Made by a program: the position numbers and the translations under genes. This document shows, piece by piece, positions 43,759 through 52,627 of a DNA stretch of 64,000 nt; position 1 is the stretch's first letter, and the number at the start of each line of letters is the position of its first letter. Source of the DNA: Rothia mucilaginosa ATCC 25296 (GTDB lineage Bacteria > Actinomycetota > Actinomycetes > Actinomycetales > Micrococcaceae); contig NZ_ACVO01000015.1 of assembly GCF_000175615.1 (NCBI RefSeq), positions 124,001-188,000 of the forward strand, in the 5' to 3' direction. A model generated the notes under the pieces. The model made no database searches, was not told the origin of the DNA, and saw only the letters and a program-made list of their open reading frames with translations.

Positions 43759-44562
43759 TTACTTGCGGCCCGCAAGCTGGGTGCGGCGCTCAAAGTATGC
43801 GGAGAGCTGGCCCAGCGGAACAGTGATAATCAGGTAGCACAGACCCGCAACCACCAGGGGAGTCAGGCCCGCGTTAGCGGCGGTCAGGCCCTCACGACCG
43901 AACTTCGCCAGCTCGTACTGAGAAACCGTCACGCCCAGCAGGTACACGAGGGAGGAGTCCTTGGTCAGCAGGATAACCTCGTTGGTCAGCGGGGGCAGAA
44001 CCACGCGGAACGCCTGAGGAATAATGATCGAAATCATCGCGCGGGTGTGGGACATACCCAGGGAGCGTGCCGCCTCCATCTGGCCCTTCGGGATCGCCTG
44101 CAGACCCGCACGCAGAACCTCACTAATGTAAGCAGCCGAAACCATGCCCAGGGACAGGGTCACCGGAATCAGGTTATCCACGAAGCGAATCTTGAACGCC
44201 AGAGGAATACCGTAACCGAACGCGAAGAAAACCAGCAGCGCCGGGATGCCGCGGAAAAGCTCCACGTACAGGGTCGCAATCCAACGGTAGGGGGCGATAG
44301 AGGAAATACGCATGAGCGCCAGCAGTAGACCGCCGGAGAGGCCCACGATGAAGCCCAAGGTGGTGTACAGCAGGGTGTTCTTCAACGCCACGGTGATGAC
44401 GTCGGGGAACTGCTGCGCCGCAACGTCCAGGTTGAATACCTGCTGGCTGAGGGTCTTCCAGTCAGCCAAAAGAATGGCTGCCAGGGCGATAACTGCCAGA
44501 AGGGCGTACTGTGCGTAGCGGAAGAGCTTCTGCTTCTGACGGGGTGAGAGTTTAGAGGACAT
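43759..44562 (-). CDS. Amino acid ABC transporter permease
   Basis: 267 residues with about five membrane helices. The EAA loop is LQAIPKGQMEAARSLGMSHTRA, in which the permease contacts the ATPase. ELFRGIPALLVFFAFGYGIPL is typical of the HisM/GlnP family. It is the second gene of the operon, between the lipoprotein and the ATPase. Confidence 0.92.
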   Translation of the reverse strand: MSSKLSPRQKQKLFRYAQYALLAVIALAAILLADWKTLSQQVFNLDVAAQQFPDVITVALKNTLLYTTLGFIVGLSGGLLLALMRISSIAPYRWIATLYVELFRGIPALLVFFAFGYGIPLAFKIRFVDNLIPVTLSLGMVSAAYISEVLRAGLQAIPKGQMEAARSLGMSHTRAMISIIIPQAFRVVLPPLTNEVILLTKDSSLVYLLGVTVSQYELAKFGREGLTAANAGLTPLVVAGLCYLIITVPLGQLSAYFERRTQLAGRK

Positions 44563-44694
44563 GCGCTTTCTTATCCGTGTGCTGTTCGGTCAAGAGCGTT
44601 TTATACGCTCACAAGGGTGAAGGCCGGAGAATCCCCCAACCCAAAAGTAATAAGGGTACTCCTGAATTGGGGGAGAGGCTAACCGGCTAGACGC

Positions 44695-45534
44695 TTAGGA
44701 AGCGGAGGAAGAGGCGCTCGCGGAGGTGGAGGAAGTAGCACCAACCCACTTTGCCTTCATCTTGTCGAGCTCGCCGTTTTCCTTGAGCTTGGCGATGGTG
44801 GCGTTTGCCTTGGTTAGCAGTGCCTTGTTGTTGGAGGAAACTGCTGCGGCAATCTGCTCGGTGTTCTCGGAATCCTGGTAGGCAATCTTGAAGGAGTCCG
44901 GGTCATTGGTCAGCGCCTCGGACACCACGGAGAGGTTCGCTGCGACTGCCTTGACCTGACCGGTCTTCAGGGCGGAGAACATGAGGGAGGTGTCTTCGTA
45001 CTGGATGACCTCTGCACCGTTTTCCTTGGCGTAGGTTTCACCGCTGGTTGCCTGCTGCGCACCAACGCTCACGCCCTTCAGATCTGCGGCAGAGGTGATG
45101 GAGGAACCCTTGGGAACCAGGATTGCCAGGTTGTCGTCGAAGTAGACGGTGGTGAATTCCATCTTGCTCTTACGCTCATCGGTTACGCCGATACCCGCAA
45201 GGGCGATATCGCACTGACCGGTGGCCAGGCCGGTACCGGAGTCCAGGCCCTCGAAGCTGATGGAGGTCAGCTGAGCCTTCACGCCCAGGTCGGAGGCGAT
45301 AGCGTTGGCGATGTCTGCATCCAGGCCGACGATGGTGCCGTTTTCTTCGTATTCGAAGGGCTTGTAGGGGGTGTTGGTGCAGACGCTGAGGGTGCCGGAC
45401 TTGACGAGGCTGACCTCGCCGTTGGCATCGGAGTTCTCGTTGGCGGTGGAGACGCAGCCGGTCAGTGCCAGGGGCAGTACTGCCAGTAGTGCGAGGGGCT
45501 TGAGGGATGCCTTCTTGAGGGATGCGGTGTTCAT
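44695..45534 (-). CDS. Amino acid ABC transporter substrate-binding lipoprotein
   Basis: 279 residues. The signal peptide ends in a lipobox, LPLALTGC, with the Cys at residue 27, so the protein is lipid-anchored on the outer face. The SBP_bac_3 pattern is clear: TLSVCTNTPYKPFEYEENG, GLDADIANAIASDLGV and CDIALAGIGVTDERKSKMEF. The final Ser/Ala-rich stretch is unstructured. It is probably specific for a polar amino acid. It is the first gene of the operon; a possible ARG-box lies upstream. Confidence 0.93.
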   Translation of the reverse strand: MNTASLKKASLKPLALLAVLPLALTGCVSTANENSDANGEVSLVKSGTLSVCTNTPYKPFEYEENGTIVGLDADIANAIASDLGVKAQLTSISFEGLDSGTGLATGQCDIALAGIGVTDERKSKMEFTTVYFDDNLAILVPKGSSITSAADLKGVSVGAQQATSGETYAKENGAEVIQYEDTSLMFSALKTGQVKAVAANLSVVSEALTNDPDSFKIAYQDSENTEQIAAAVSSNNKALLTKANATIAKLKENGELDKMKAKWVGATSSTSASASSSAS

Positions 45535-45637
45535 TGGGATGCTCCTGTGTGGGGTGTGCTCTATAAAATCTATGGTCTATTGTGCGCGCCTATGTTAAAA
45601 AATGCAAGTATATACATAAATATTCATAAATTTTTGC

Positions 45638-45654
45638 TGAATATGCATAATTCA
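45638..45654. promoter_or_regulatory. Possible ARG-box-like operator
   Basis: TGAATATGCATAATTCA has TGAAT and ATTCA arms like the ArgR consensus of Firmicutes and Actinobacteria, and a second weaker half-site group (ATTCA at 45622-45626) lies nearby. It sits in the AT-rich divergent gap between the amino-acid transporter and menG. No ArgR is in the window; recognition is tentative. Confidence 0.3.
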
Positions 45655-45789
45655 CACCCCCAAAAACTGAATAAAACCCCGAATTTGCGACTCGAAAACC
45701 ACTTCAGAACGCACCTTAACGCACCGTGCGACACTACTACGGTTTACCCAACTATCGAATCTAGTAACCTCCATGCCACAATTGAGAGC

Positions 45790-46521
45790 GTGAACGCAGA
45801 GAAGAACACCCGCGCAACCCGCGCAACCCTAGACAAGAAAACCAGCGACATTGCCGCCATGTTCGATACCGTAGCCGAACGCTACGACCTCATGAACGGC
45901 ATCCTCTCCCTCGGCCAGCACATCTACTGGCGCAAGCAGGCAGTCGCAGCCGTCGACGCACACCCCGGCCAGAAAGTGCTGGACGTAGCCGCAGGTACCG
46001 GCGTCTCCTCCGAGCCCTTCGCTGACGCCGGCGTGGACGTCATCGCAGCAGACCTCTCCGAAGGCATGCTGGATGTGGGTCGCCGCCGTCGCCCCGACAT
46101 GACCTTCGTGCAGGCAGACGTCACCGCCCTACCCTTCGATGACGAAACCTTCGACGCGGTCACCATGTCCTACGGCCTGCGCAACGTCGCTAACTACCCC
46201 AAAGCACTGAGCGAAATCTACCGCGTACTTAAGCCCGGCGGACGCATTGTCATCCTCGAGTTCTCCACCCCGACCTTCGCCCCCTTCGGCGCGGTCTACA
46301 AGAACTACATCATGAAGGCAATCCCGCCGATTGCCCGCGCAATCTCCTCCAACCCCGAATCCTACGAATACCTCGCCGAGTCCATCATCACCTGGCCCAA
46401 CCAGCAGGAATTGGCGCAGAAATTCAAGGAGGCGGGCTTCACCTCCGTGCAGTACCGCAACCTGACCGGCGGCATCGTCGCCATTCACCGCGGTTTCAAG
46501 CCCGAAGCACACAACGCATAG
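45790..46521 (+). CDS. menG: Demethylmenaquinone methyltransferase
   Basis: 243 residues from the GTG at 45790. UbiE/COQ5 family: ERYDLMNGILSLGQHIYWRK, the SAM motif KVLDVAAGTGVSSEPF, ADVTALPFDDETFDAVTMSY, GLRNVANYPKALSEIYRVLK and the signature AISSNPESYEYLAESI are all present. It methylates demethylmenaquinone, the product of MenA, completing menaquinone synthesis. It is followed 54 bases later by the polyprenyl diphosphate synthase gene in the same direction, a well-known pairing. Confidence 0.95.
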   Translation: MNAEKNTRATRATLDKKTSDIAAMFDTVAERYDLMNGILSLGQHIYWRKQAVAAVDAHPGQKVLDVAAGTGVSSEPFADAGVDVIAADLSEGMLDVGRRRRPDMTFVQADVTALPFDDETFDAVTMSYGLRNVANYPKALSEIYRVLKPGGRIVILEFSTPTFAPFGAVYKNYIMKAIPPIARAISSNPESYEYLAESIITWPNQQELAQKFKEAGFTSVQYRNLTGGIVAIHRGFKPEAHNA

Positions 46522-46575
46522 ACACCGCGTTCACACACCACCGAAGACACCAACACCAAGAAGATAGAAGACACC

Positions 46576-47637
46576 GTGAGCAACGCAGAGCAGCCCATTG
46601 CCGCAACCGACCTGCTGGGAGACCTCGACCTGAAACTTCCCGCAGGCTTCGAACTCATTGCCGCAGACCCCAAGCTGGGTCCGCAGATTCTTTCCTCCCT
46701 CGCACGTATTGAGGAGCGCCTGGCCGAGGCGATCGCCCAGACCGACCACCTTGCGGACGTCGCATCCCGTCACCTGCTCTCCGCGGGCGGCAAGCGTGTG
46801 CGCCCCCTGCTGGCGCTGCTCTGCGCAGCCGTAGACGGCGAGATTAACGACGAGGTGATTGAGGCCGCCGTGGTGGTGGAGCTGACCCACCTGGCAACCC
46901 TCTACCACGACGATGTTATGGACGACGCTCCCAAGCGCCGCGGCGTGGACAGCGCCCAGATGATTTGGGGCAACTCCGTCGCAATTCTGACCGGCGACCT
47001 GATCTTCTCCCGTGCATCCCTGCTGGTGTCCGAGCTGGGCACCCGCCCCATGAAGATTCAGTCCCAGACCTTTGAGCGTCTGGTGCTCGGTCAGCTCTTT
47101 GAGACCACCGGACCCCGCGAGGGCCAGGACCTGCTCGACCACTACATCGCGGTCATTGAGGGTAAAACCGGCTCCCTGATTGCCGCAGCCGGCGAGTACG
47201 GCTCCCTGCTTTCGGGTGCTTCCGAAGATATTATCTCCATGGTCAAGGCGTACGGCGAGCTGGTGGGTGTGGCATTCCAGCTGGCTGACGACGTGATTGA
47301 CATTGTGAGCGACGGCAAGACCAGTGGTAAGACCCGCGGCACCGACCTGCGCGAGGGCGTGCCCACCCTGCCGACCATCCTGCTGGACCGTGCGGTAGCT
47401 GCCGGTGACGAATCTGCTATTGCTGTTCGCGCCCTGCTGGATGCCGACCTCAGCTCCGACGAGGCTCTGGAGACCGCTGTGGAGGCACTCGCCGCCCACC
47501 CGGTCACCCAGGAAGCATGGCAGATTGCCTACGACTGGGCGGACCGCGCAATCGCCGCGATTGCTCCGCTGCCCGAGTCCACCGCGAAGGCTGCGCTGGA
47601 GTCCTTCGCTCACGCTGTGGTTCACCGCGAGGGCTAA
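46576..47637 (+). CDS. Polyprenyl diphosphate synthase
   Basis: 353 residues from a GTG. The first Asp-rich motif is YHDDVMDDAPKRRG and the second is QLADDVIDIVSD; GGKRVRPLLALLCAAV carries the IPP-binding Lys and Arg. Long-chain trans-prenyltransferases of this kind make the octa- to decaprenyl chain used by MenA. Cotranscription with menG supports a role in menaquinone side-chain synthesis; the exact chain length is not readable from sequence. Confidence 0.92.
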   Translation: MSNAEQPIAATDLLGDLDLKLPAGFELIAADPKLGPQILSSLARIEERLAEAIAQTDHLADVASRHLLSAGGKRVRPLLALLCAAVDGEINDEVIEAAVVVELTHLATLYHDDVMDDAPKRRGVDSAQMIWGNSVAILTGDLIFSRASLLVSELGTRPMKIQSQTFERLVLGQLFETTGPREGQDLLDHYIAVIEGKTGSLIAAAGEYGSLLSGASEDIISMVKAYGELVGVAFQLADDVIDIVSDGKTSGKTRGTDLREGVPTLPTILLDRAVAAGDESAIAVRALLDADLSSDEALETAVEALAAHPVTQEAWQIAYDWADRAIAAIAPLPESTAKAALESFAHAVVHREG

Positions 47638-47693
47638 AATGCCTCACCACGTAACGTGTGCGCTGGCGTAAGCGCTGATGCGTCTCATACTTC

Positions 47694-47733
47694 AAAACCC
47701 CCGCTGAATCTGCCTGGATTCGGCGGGGGTTTT
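47694..47733 (+). terminator. Terminator after the menG operon
   Basis: AAAACCCCCGC with TGAATC pairs with GATTC and GGCGGGGGTTTT in a nearly perfect stem ending in TTTT. Confidence 0.8.
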
Positions 47734-47737
47734 CTGC

Positions 47738-48018
47738 GTTATGGCTAGTCAGCACCGGTTTTCAGGGTGGGTGTGAGCGGGTGCCCTGTCCCGCATAGTT
47801 CCGTATGCTGGGGTCTCCTTGACCGCTATATGCCTTTAAGGTAATCCTTATAGGCATGCCTGAGGCGCACATCCACCCTTCAGACGTTTGACGGCTCCCA
47901 CACCCAACCCGTGTTGGAGAGCCGTTTACTATTTCTGGACGCGAGCAGAGCCCAAACACCCCGACGGGCTATTCTCGCACCAACCATCCGCGTCCCCACA
48001 CATTCGAGGTTTACAACT
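47738..48018. other. Leader region upstream of metP
   Basis: 281 bases without a gene. ACGGCTC (47891-47897) pairs with GAGCCGT (47919-47925), and inside CCAAC/GTTGG can pair as an alternative, followed by TTTACT; it might be an attenuator-like hairpin. ATGCCT and AGGCAT (about 47829-47855) form another imperfect palindrome. No known riboswitch consensus was seen. Confidence 0.35.
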
Positions 48019-49602
48019 ATGGGAGCATCTACCCCTAAGGCGCCCACGAAGCGCGAAGGCTTCTCTAGCCGTCGCGTCTTCATCTTTGCCGCCATCGGTT
48101 CTGCTGTTGGTCTGGGCAATATTTGGCGTTTCCCCTACATCGCATTTGATAACGGCGGCGGCGCCTTCATGATTCCCTACATTGTCGCCCTGCTGACCGC
48201 CGGTCTGACCTTCCTGTTCTTTGACTACGCTATCGGTCACCGTGCGCGTGCGTCGTCCCCGCTGGCTTTCCGCCGTCTGAACCGTAAGACCGAGTTCATC
48301 GGCTGGTGGCACATGGGTATTAACTTCGTCATCGCTATTTACTACGCCGCTATTGTGGCGTGGTCGCTGCGTTACATGGTTTTCTCCTTCACCAATGCGT
48401 GGGGTGATAACCCGAAGGCGTTCTTCCAGGGCGAGTTCCTGAAGGTTGCAGAGACCCCCGGTGTCTCCCTGGACTTCAACATGGATGTTCTGGTCCCCAT
48501 GGTGCTGATCTGGGGTGTGCTGCTCGCTGTGATGGCTCTGGGCGTTCAGAAGGGTGTGGGCGCCGCCAACGTTGTCTTCATGCCGATTCTGCTCATCATG
48601 TTCGTTGGTCTGGTGATTTACTCCCTGACCCTGCCCGGTGCTGTGGACGGCTTGAACGCTTTGTTCACCCCCAGCTGGGACTCCCTGGCTAACCCCGATG
48701 TGTGGGTTGCTGCTTACGGCCAGATTTTCTTCTCGCTGTCCATTGGCTTCGGCATTATGGTCACCTATTCTTCCTACCTGAAGCCTAAGACTGACCTGAC
48801 CGGTTCTGGTGCTGTGGTTGGTTTCGCGAACTCCGGCTTTGAGCTTCTTGCTGGTATTGGTGTGTTCGCGGCTCTGGGCTTCATGGCTCACGTAGCTGGC
48901 ACCCAGGTCAGTGAGGTTGCGACCAGCGGTATTGGTCTGGCGTTCATCGCGTTCCCGACCATTATTTCTCAGGCGCCCGGCGGCGTGCTGATCGGTATCC
49001 TCTTCTTCGGCTCCCTGCTCTTTGCTGGTTTCACCTCCCTGATCTCGATTCTTGAGGTGATTATTGCCGGTATTCAGGATAAGTTCGCGACGTCCCGTCT
49101 GGCGTCTACCATTCTGGTGATTGTTCCGATGGCTCTGATTTCGCTGCTGCTGATGCCGACTACCACCGGCCTGTACGTGCTGGATATTCTCGATAACTTC
49201 GTGAACCTCTTCGGTATTCTGGCTGCCGGCCTGTGCGCCATTATCGTGGTTGCATACGTGGTGCGTGCTCTGCCCGCTCTGGCTGAGCACCTGAACCGCT
49301 ACTCTTCCATCAAGGTCGGCAAGATCTGGATGGGTCTGCTGGCTGTCGTGACTCCGCTGGTTCTGGGTTACTCTCTGATTCAGAGCGTTATCAAGCTGAT
49401 TGCGACCCCGTATGAGGGTTACCCTGCGGATCTGCTGGCGATTTTCGGTTGGGGTATGAGCGCACTGCTTCTGGTTGGTGCGATCGTTGTTTCTCTTCTG
49501 CCCTGGTCGAAGAAGTCTCGTGCGGCTGAAGAGCCGCCGGCACCTCCGGTGATTTCCGGTCAGGTGGAGCACGGCCACGTTGATTCGACTATTACCCGTT
49601 AG
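48019..49602 (+). CDS. metP: Sodium-dependent methionine/alanine importer subunit MetP
   Basis: 527 residues from the ATG at 48019 with GAGG 9 bases upstream. The neurotransmitter:sodium symporter family is shown by RRVFIFAAIGSAVGLGNIWRF at helix 1, the Na+/substrate helix, followed by FPYIAFDNGGGAFMIPY and about 11 more helices. The C-terminal 30 residues are polar. In Corynebacterium glutamicum MetP works with a tiny membrane partner MetS, and a gene of just that kind starts 8 bases after this stop. Confidence 0.88.
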   Translation: MGASTPKAPTKREGFSSRRVFIFAAIGSAVGLGNIWRFPYIAFDNGGGAFMIPYIVALLTAGLTFLFFDYAIGHRARASSPLAFRRLNRKTEFIGWWHMGINFVIAIYYAAIVAWSLRYMVFSFTNAWGDNPKAFFQGEFLKVAETPGVSLDFNMDVLVPMVLIWGVLLAVMALGVQKGVGAANVVFMPILLIMFVGLVIYSLTLPGAVDGLNALFTPSWDSLANPDVWVAAYGQIFFSLSIGFGIMVTYSSYLKPKTDLTGSGAVVGFANSGFELLAGIGVFAALGFMAHVAGTQVSEVATSGIGLAFIAFPTIISQAPGGVLIGILFFGSLLFAGFTSLISILEVIIAGIQDKFATSRLASTILVIVPMALISLLLMPTTTGLYVLDILDNFVNLFGILAAGLCAIIVVAYVVRALPALAEHLNRYSSIKVGKIWMGLLAVVTPLVLGYSLIQSVIKLIATPYEGYPADLLAIFGWGMSALLLVGAIVVSLLPWSKKSRAAEEPPAPPVISGQVEHGHVDSTITR

Positions 49603-49610
49603 GAGCCCTC

Positions 49611-49754
49611 ATGTCTATCTCCGCAATTGTGATGCTCATTGTGGCCATCCTGATTATCTGGGGTGGCCTGGGTTTGGCTCTGCTGAACCTGCACCGTCAT
49701 CCTGATCTGGATGCTCTCGATGCTGCTGCTGAAGCTCAGGGTTCTGAGCTTTAG
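49611..49754 (+). CDS. metS: MetS-like small subunit of the NSS transporter
   Basis: 47 residues with one membrane helix, MLIVAILIIWGGLGLALLNL, and a short acidic cytoplasmic end with HRHPDLDALD. This matches the methionine/alanine-transport small subunit MetS known to be essential for MetP in Corynebacterium. It starts 8 bases after metP with GGAGCCCTC before it, so the two are coupled. Confidence 0.85.
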   Translation: MSISAIVMLIVAILIIWGGLGLALLNLHRHPDLDALDAAAEAQGSEL

Positions 49755-49772
49755 AGTGTGAACGCGATATAA

Positions 49773-49810
49773 AGTGATGCCCCGCCGGCTAACGCCTGCG
49801 GGGCATCACT
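49773..49810. terminator. Bidirectional terminator after metPS
   Basis: AGTGATGCCCCGC (49773-49785) pairs with GCGGGGCATCACT (49798-49810) without mismatch. The RarD-like gene converges from the right. Confidence 0.8.
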
Positions 49811-49851
49811 GTGTTTTGTGCGGGACTGTGTTTTATCCGGGTTGGGGAGAG

Positions 49852-50823
49852 CTACTTGCTCTGCACGTCTTCAGCTTTTACGAGCGGGATCATGCCGGTT
49901 TCCGGGTCGGACAGCGCGGAGGCGCGGTAGGAGCGGGAGGCACGCACCGCATCCACGGTGAAAATGATGAGCGCAATCCAGATGAGGCTCAGACCCAGCA
50001 CCTTATCGGCGCTCATCTGCTCGTGCAGAACGGTCAGCGCCAGAACAAACTGGATGGTCGGGCCCAGGTACTGCACCATGCCAATGACTGACAGTGGTAG
50101 AGCCTTGGTAGCCGCCGCAAAGAGCATGAGGGGCACAACGGTGACCACACCGGTGGACGTGAGAAGCCAGAAGTGCCCGGCACCTTCGCTGAAGAGGGTC
50201 ATTTGTCCCTGAGCATTGAGCACAAAGAGGGCGGCAATGCCGAAGGGCGCCAGAATCAGAGTTTCGAGAGAGAGTGAAACGATGGGGCTCACGTCGTGGG
50301 CTACGCGTGCCTTGAGCAGGCCGTAGATGCCGAAGGAGAACGCCAGGCCCAGACCCGTCCAGGGCACCTGACCGTAGATGAGGCTCATCATCAGCACCGC
50401 GATACATGAAATCGCGACGGATACCCACTGCGCGGCGCGCAGGCGCTCCTGCAGGAAAATCACGCCCAGCACCACGGAGACCAGCGGGTTAATGAAATAT
50501 CCCAGGGACGCATCAATCGTGTGACCGCTGGTTGTTGCCATCACGTAGATAAGCCAGTTCGCGCAGATGAGGAACGATGCCGCCGTCAGCACCAGCATGA
50601 TGCGGCGGTCCTTGAGGGCACGGCGGAAGTCCGCGGTTGCCCGCACAATCGGCAGTAGCAGGGCGCAGAAAATGAGGGAGAAGACCACTCGCGCCACCAC
50701 AATCTCAATCGGTCCTGCCGGCGCCATCACCACAAAATACAGGGGGAGCAGACCCCAAATGATGTAGGTTCCGATGATGGTGATAAACCCGTTGCGGGTG
50801 GTGTGCTTCTGCGTTTCTGACAT
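49852..50823 (-). CDS. rarD: RarD-like EamA-family transporter
   Basis: 323 residues with ten membrane helices in two EamA repeats. YIIWGLLPLYFVVM at the first helix and SLGYFINPLVSVVLGVIFLQERL closing the first repeat are typical RarD (chloramphenicol-sensitive protein) segments; GMVQYLGPTIQFVLALTVLHE closes the second repeat. Substrate unknown. The ATG at 50823 is preferred; one at 50871 would add 16 residues. Neither has a strong ribosome site. It is followed by the metPS terminator. Confidence 0.85.
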   Translation of the reverse strand: MSETQKHTTRNGFITIIGTYIIWGLLPLYFVVMAPAGPIEIVVARVVFSLIFCALLLPIVRATADFRRALKDRRIMLVLTAASFLICANWLIYVMATTSGHTIDASLGYFINPLVSVVLGVIFLQERLRAAQWVSVAISCIAVLMMSLIYGQVPWTGLGLAFSFGIYGLLKARVAHDVSPIVSLSLETLILAPFGIAALFVLNAQGQMTLFSEGAGHFWLLTSTGVVTVVPLMLFAAATKALPLSVIGMVQYLGPTIQFVLALTVLHEQMSADKVLGLSLIWIALIIFTVDAVRASRSYRASALSDPETGMIPLVKAEDVQSK

Positions 50824-50959
50824 GGTTTCGTCTGACCTGATTCTTGGGTTACGTTCTTCTAAGCTATTCATCGGGATGCGCCGGCTGGGTACCCACACAG
50901 GTTTCGATGCGCGCACACTACTGTACCCGATGTAGGTGCAGCATATGCTAGGGACGCCA

Positions 50960-50990
50960 CAGGCGCGGGACCACGAGGATACCGCGCCTG
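50960..50990. terminator. Terminator of the DUF6882-like gene
   Basis: CAGGCGCGG (50960-50968) pairs with CCGCGCCTG (50982-50990), about 20 bases past the stop codon of the leftward gene. Confidence 0.6.
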
Positions 50991-51010
50991 AGGAGTGCTG
51001 CGTATTCGGT

Positions 51011-52348
51011 TTAGAGGCCGAAGAAGCGGGAGAAGAAGCCCTTCTTCTTGGGCTGCTCTGCCTCGCGGCGTGCAGTTTCTTCCTGCTCGCGGCGGGCTGC
51101 CTCTTCGTGCTCTGCCTGCAGGTCAGGAGCCGCGCCAGCGTTGCGGATGGGCTCCACGTGCTGCTCCTCGTACTCTGCTGCATCCTGCTCAACCTCGACG
51201 GGCTGCTCAGCTGCAGTCTCAGCGGCGACCGGCTCCTCAGCGTACTCTGCGGAAGCCTCAACGGTCTCGTACTCGGGCTGCTCGGCGCCGATGGACTCGT
51301 CGGTGTAGACGCGAGCCTGTTCGGTCTCTTCTGCCTCGTACTCGCCGGGCAGGGTCTCCACGGTGACCAGGCCGGGCTCTGCGTACTCTGCCGGCTCCTG
51401 ATCGAAGGGAGCCTCGTCGGCGGGGTAGAGGTTCTCGGTGCTCTCGACGCCGGGTACCTCGGTCTCTGCGACCGGTGCGTGCTCGGCGATCTCGACGGCG
51501 CGCTCTGCCTCAGCCTCGGCACGTGCGGCGGCGCGTTCTGCTGCCTCCTGCTCGCGCTGTGCGTTCTGAGCGGCTGCCTCTGCGGCTGCCACGCGCTCAA
51601 TCTCGGCGCGCAGTGCGGCGAGGGATTCGCGACGCTGTGCGGCAGCGGCTGCGCACTGCTCCAGAACCTCGGGGCCAACCTGAGGCTCAGCCTGCTCGAT
51701 GCCGCTGATGTGACCCTCGTCGAACCACAGGCGCAGGGCACCGTCGGTTGCGGTCAGCACGGCGGTTGCCTCGGTGTCCCAGGCGATGTGGAAGCCGCGC
51801 TGCTGAGCGTAGGAGTCCACCGCCAGAACCTGGTTGTGGATTTCTTCGCTCTGCAGGGTCTTCGCAATGACGCGGCCAATACCCTTGTAAGTCGGTGCCT
51901 CGAGGGTCAGCTCGGCACCCTCCAGCAGGGTCCATGCGCGCACGCCAGCGCCCGCGGGCAGCGGGTAGTGTGCGTACAGGCCGCTGATGGTCTTGGTTGC
52001 CAGGGTCAGGCGGCGTGCCAGGGACTCGGAGAGGGGCAGCTCGTCGGTGGTCAGTTCGGCCAGGCCGTCACGCTCACCGGTTTCGCGCGCCTGAATAGCG
52101 GCGGAAACAACGGAGTCGGGGAAGTAGCCCAGCTGCTGCCAAGACCAAATCCAAGTACCGCGGTTCTCGGATTCGGTGCCCAGCAGGTGCGGCTTGAGCG
52201 AAAGCGGGGGAGTGGTCTCAAAATCCAGAGACTGGGAGGTGAAATCCACGTTCCACTCGGAGGTACCCACGAGCTCAGCGAGTCGAGCCTGGTACTCGGT
52301 GGAGATAAAGATCGATGCGTCGATAAGGTCCTGCAGAGAATTCGTCAT
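51011..52348 (-). CDS. DUF6882-like protein with a long acidic tail and basic aromatic end
   Basis: 445 residues. Residues 1-215 are a folded domain with GTWIWSWQQLGYFP and a later LAVDSYAQQRGFHIAWDTEA, resembling the DUF6882 family; no enzymatic motif is known. Residues about 225-300 are Ala/Glu/Arg rich and probably a coiled coil (REIERVAAAEAAAQ-like repeats). About 120 acidic, Glu/Ala/Tyr-rich residues follow. The last residues are KKKGFFSRFFGL, a basic/aromatic patch that could be a membrane-binding amphipathic helix. The two regulators at 21767 and 23186 carry related patches. Function unknown. Confidence 0.65.
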   Translation of the reverse strand: MTNSLQDLIDASIFISTEYQARLAELVGTSEWNVDFTSQSLDFETTPPLSLKPHLLGTESENRGTWIWSWQQLGYFPDSVVSAAIQARETGERDGLAELTTDELPLSESLARRLTLATKTISGLYAHYPLPAGAGVRAWTLLEGAELTLEAPTYKGIGRVIAKTLQSEEIHNQVLAVDSYAQQRGFHIAWDTEATAVLTATDGALRLWFDEGHISGIEQAEPQVGPEVLEQCAAAAAQRRESLAALRAEIERVAAAEAAAQNAQREQEAAERAAARAEAEAERAVEIAEHAPVAETEVPGVESTENLYPADEAPFDQEPAEYAEPGLVTVETLPGEYEAEETEQARVYTDESIGAEQPEYETVEASAEYAEEPVAAETAAEQPVEVEQDAAEYEEQHVEPIRNAGAAPDLQAEHEEAARREQEETARREAEQPKKKGFFSRFFGL

Positions 52349-52513
52349 GCTTCAAGATTATCAACCTTTTAGCGTTCACTATGCCGTGTATCCCCGGTTT
52401 TGGGGTGCGCTTTAGGCGTATTGGACGTTAAGAGGGTCGAATGGGCCGTCTAGAGAGGTACAGGGGAGAGGTAGAGCATATATCTTTCGGCGTAAACTAT
52501 CTGCGTTGAGTGC

Positions 52514-52583
52514 CCGTGTTCGTTAGAATCGAAGAGACGGCTTCTTCCGGCACCCTGTAAGCCGACACTACGACCGAACACGG
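52514..52583 (+). promoter_or_regulatory. Structured leader before the SseB-like gene
   Basis: CCGTGTTCG (52514-52522) pairs with CGAACACGG (52575-52583); inside, CGGCTT (52538-52543) pairs with AAGCCG (52559-52564). It lies about 45 bases before the start at 52628 and could be a 5' RNA element. Confidence 0.4.
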
Positions 52584-52627
52584 ATGCCTCCAGCCGCGCC
52601 GTATTCACACTCAAGGATGTATGAACT

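Noticed and set aside
47738..48018. SAM riboswitch upstream of the methionine transporter
   Set aside because: Some hairpins are present but none of the conserved SAM-riboswitch core sequences could be identified.
47929..49578. 549-codon minus-strand frame opposite metP
   Set aside because: Hydrophilic, His/Gln/Arg-rich antisense of a membrane protein, a known artefact of GC-rich third positions.
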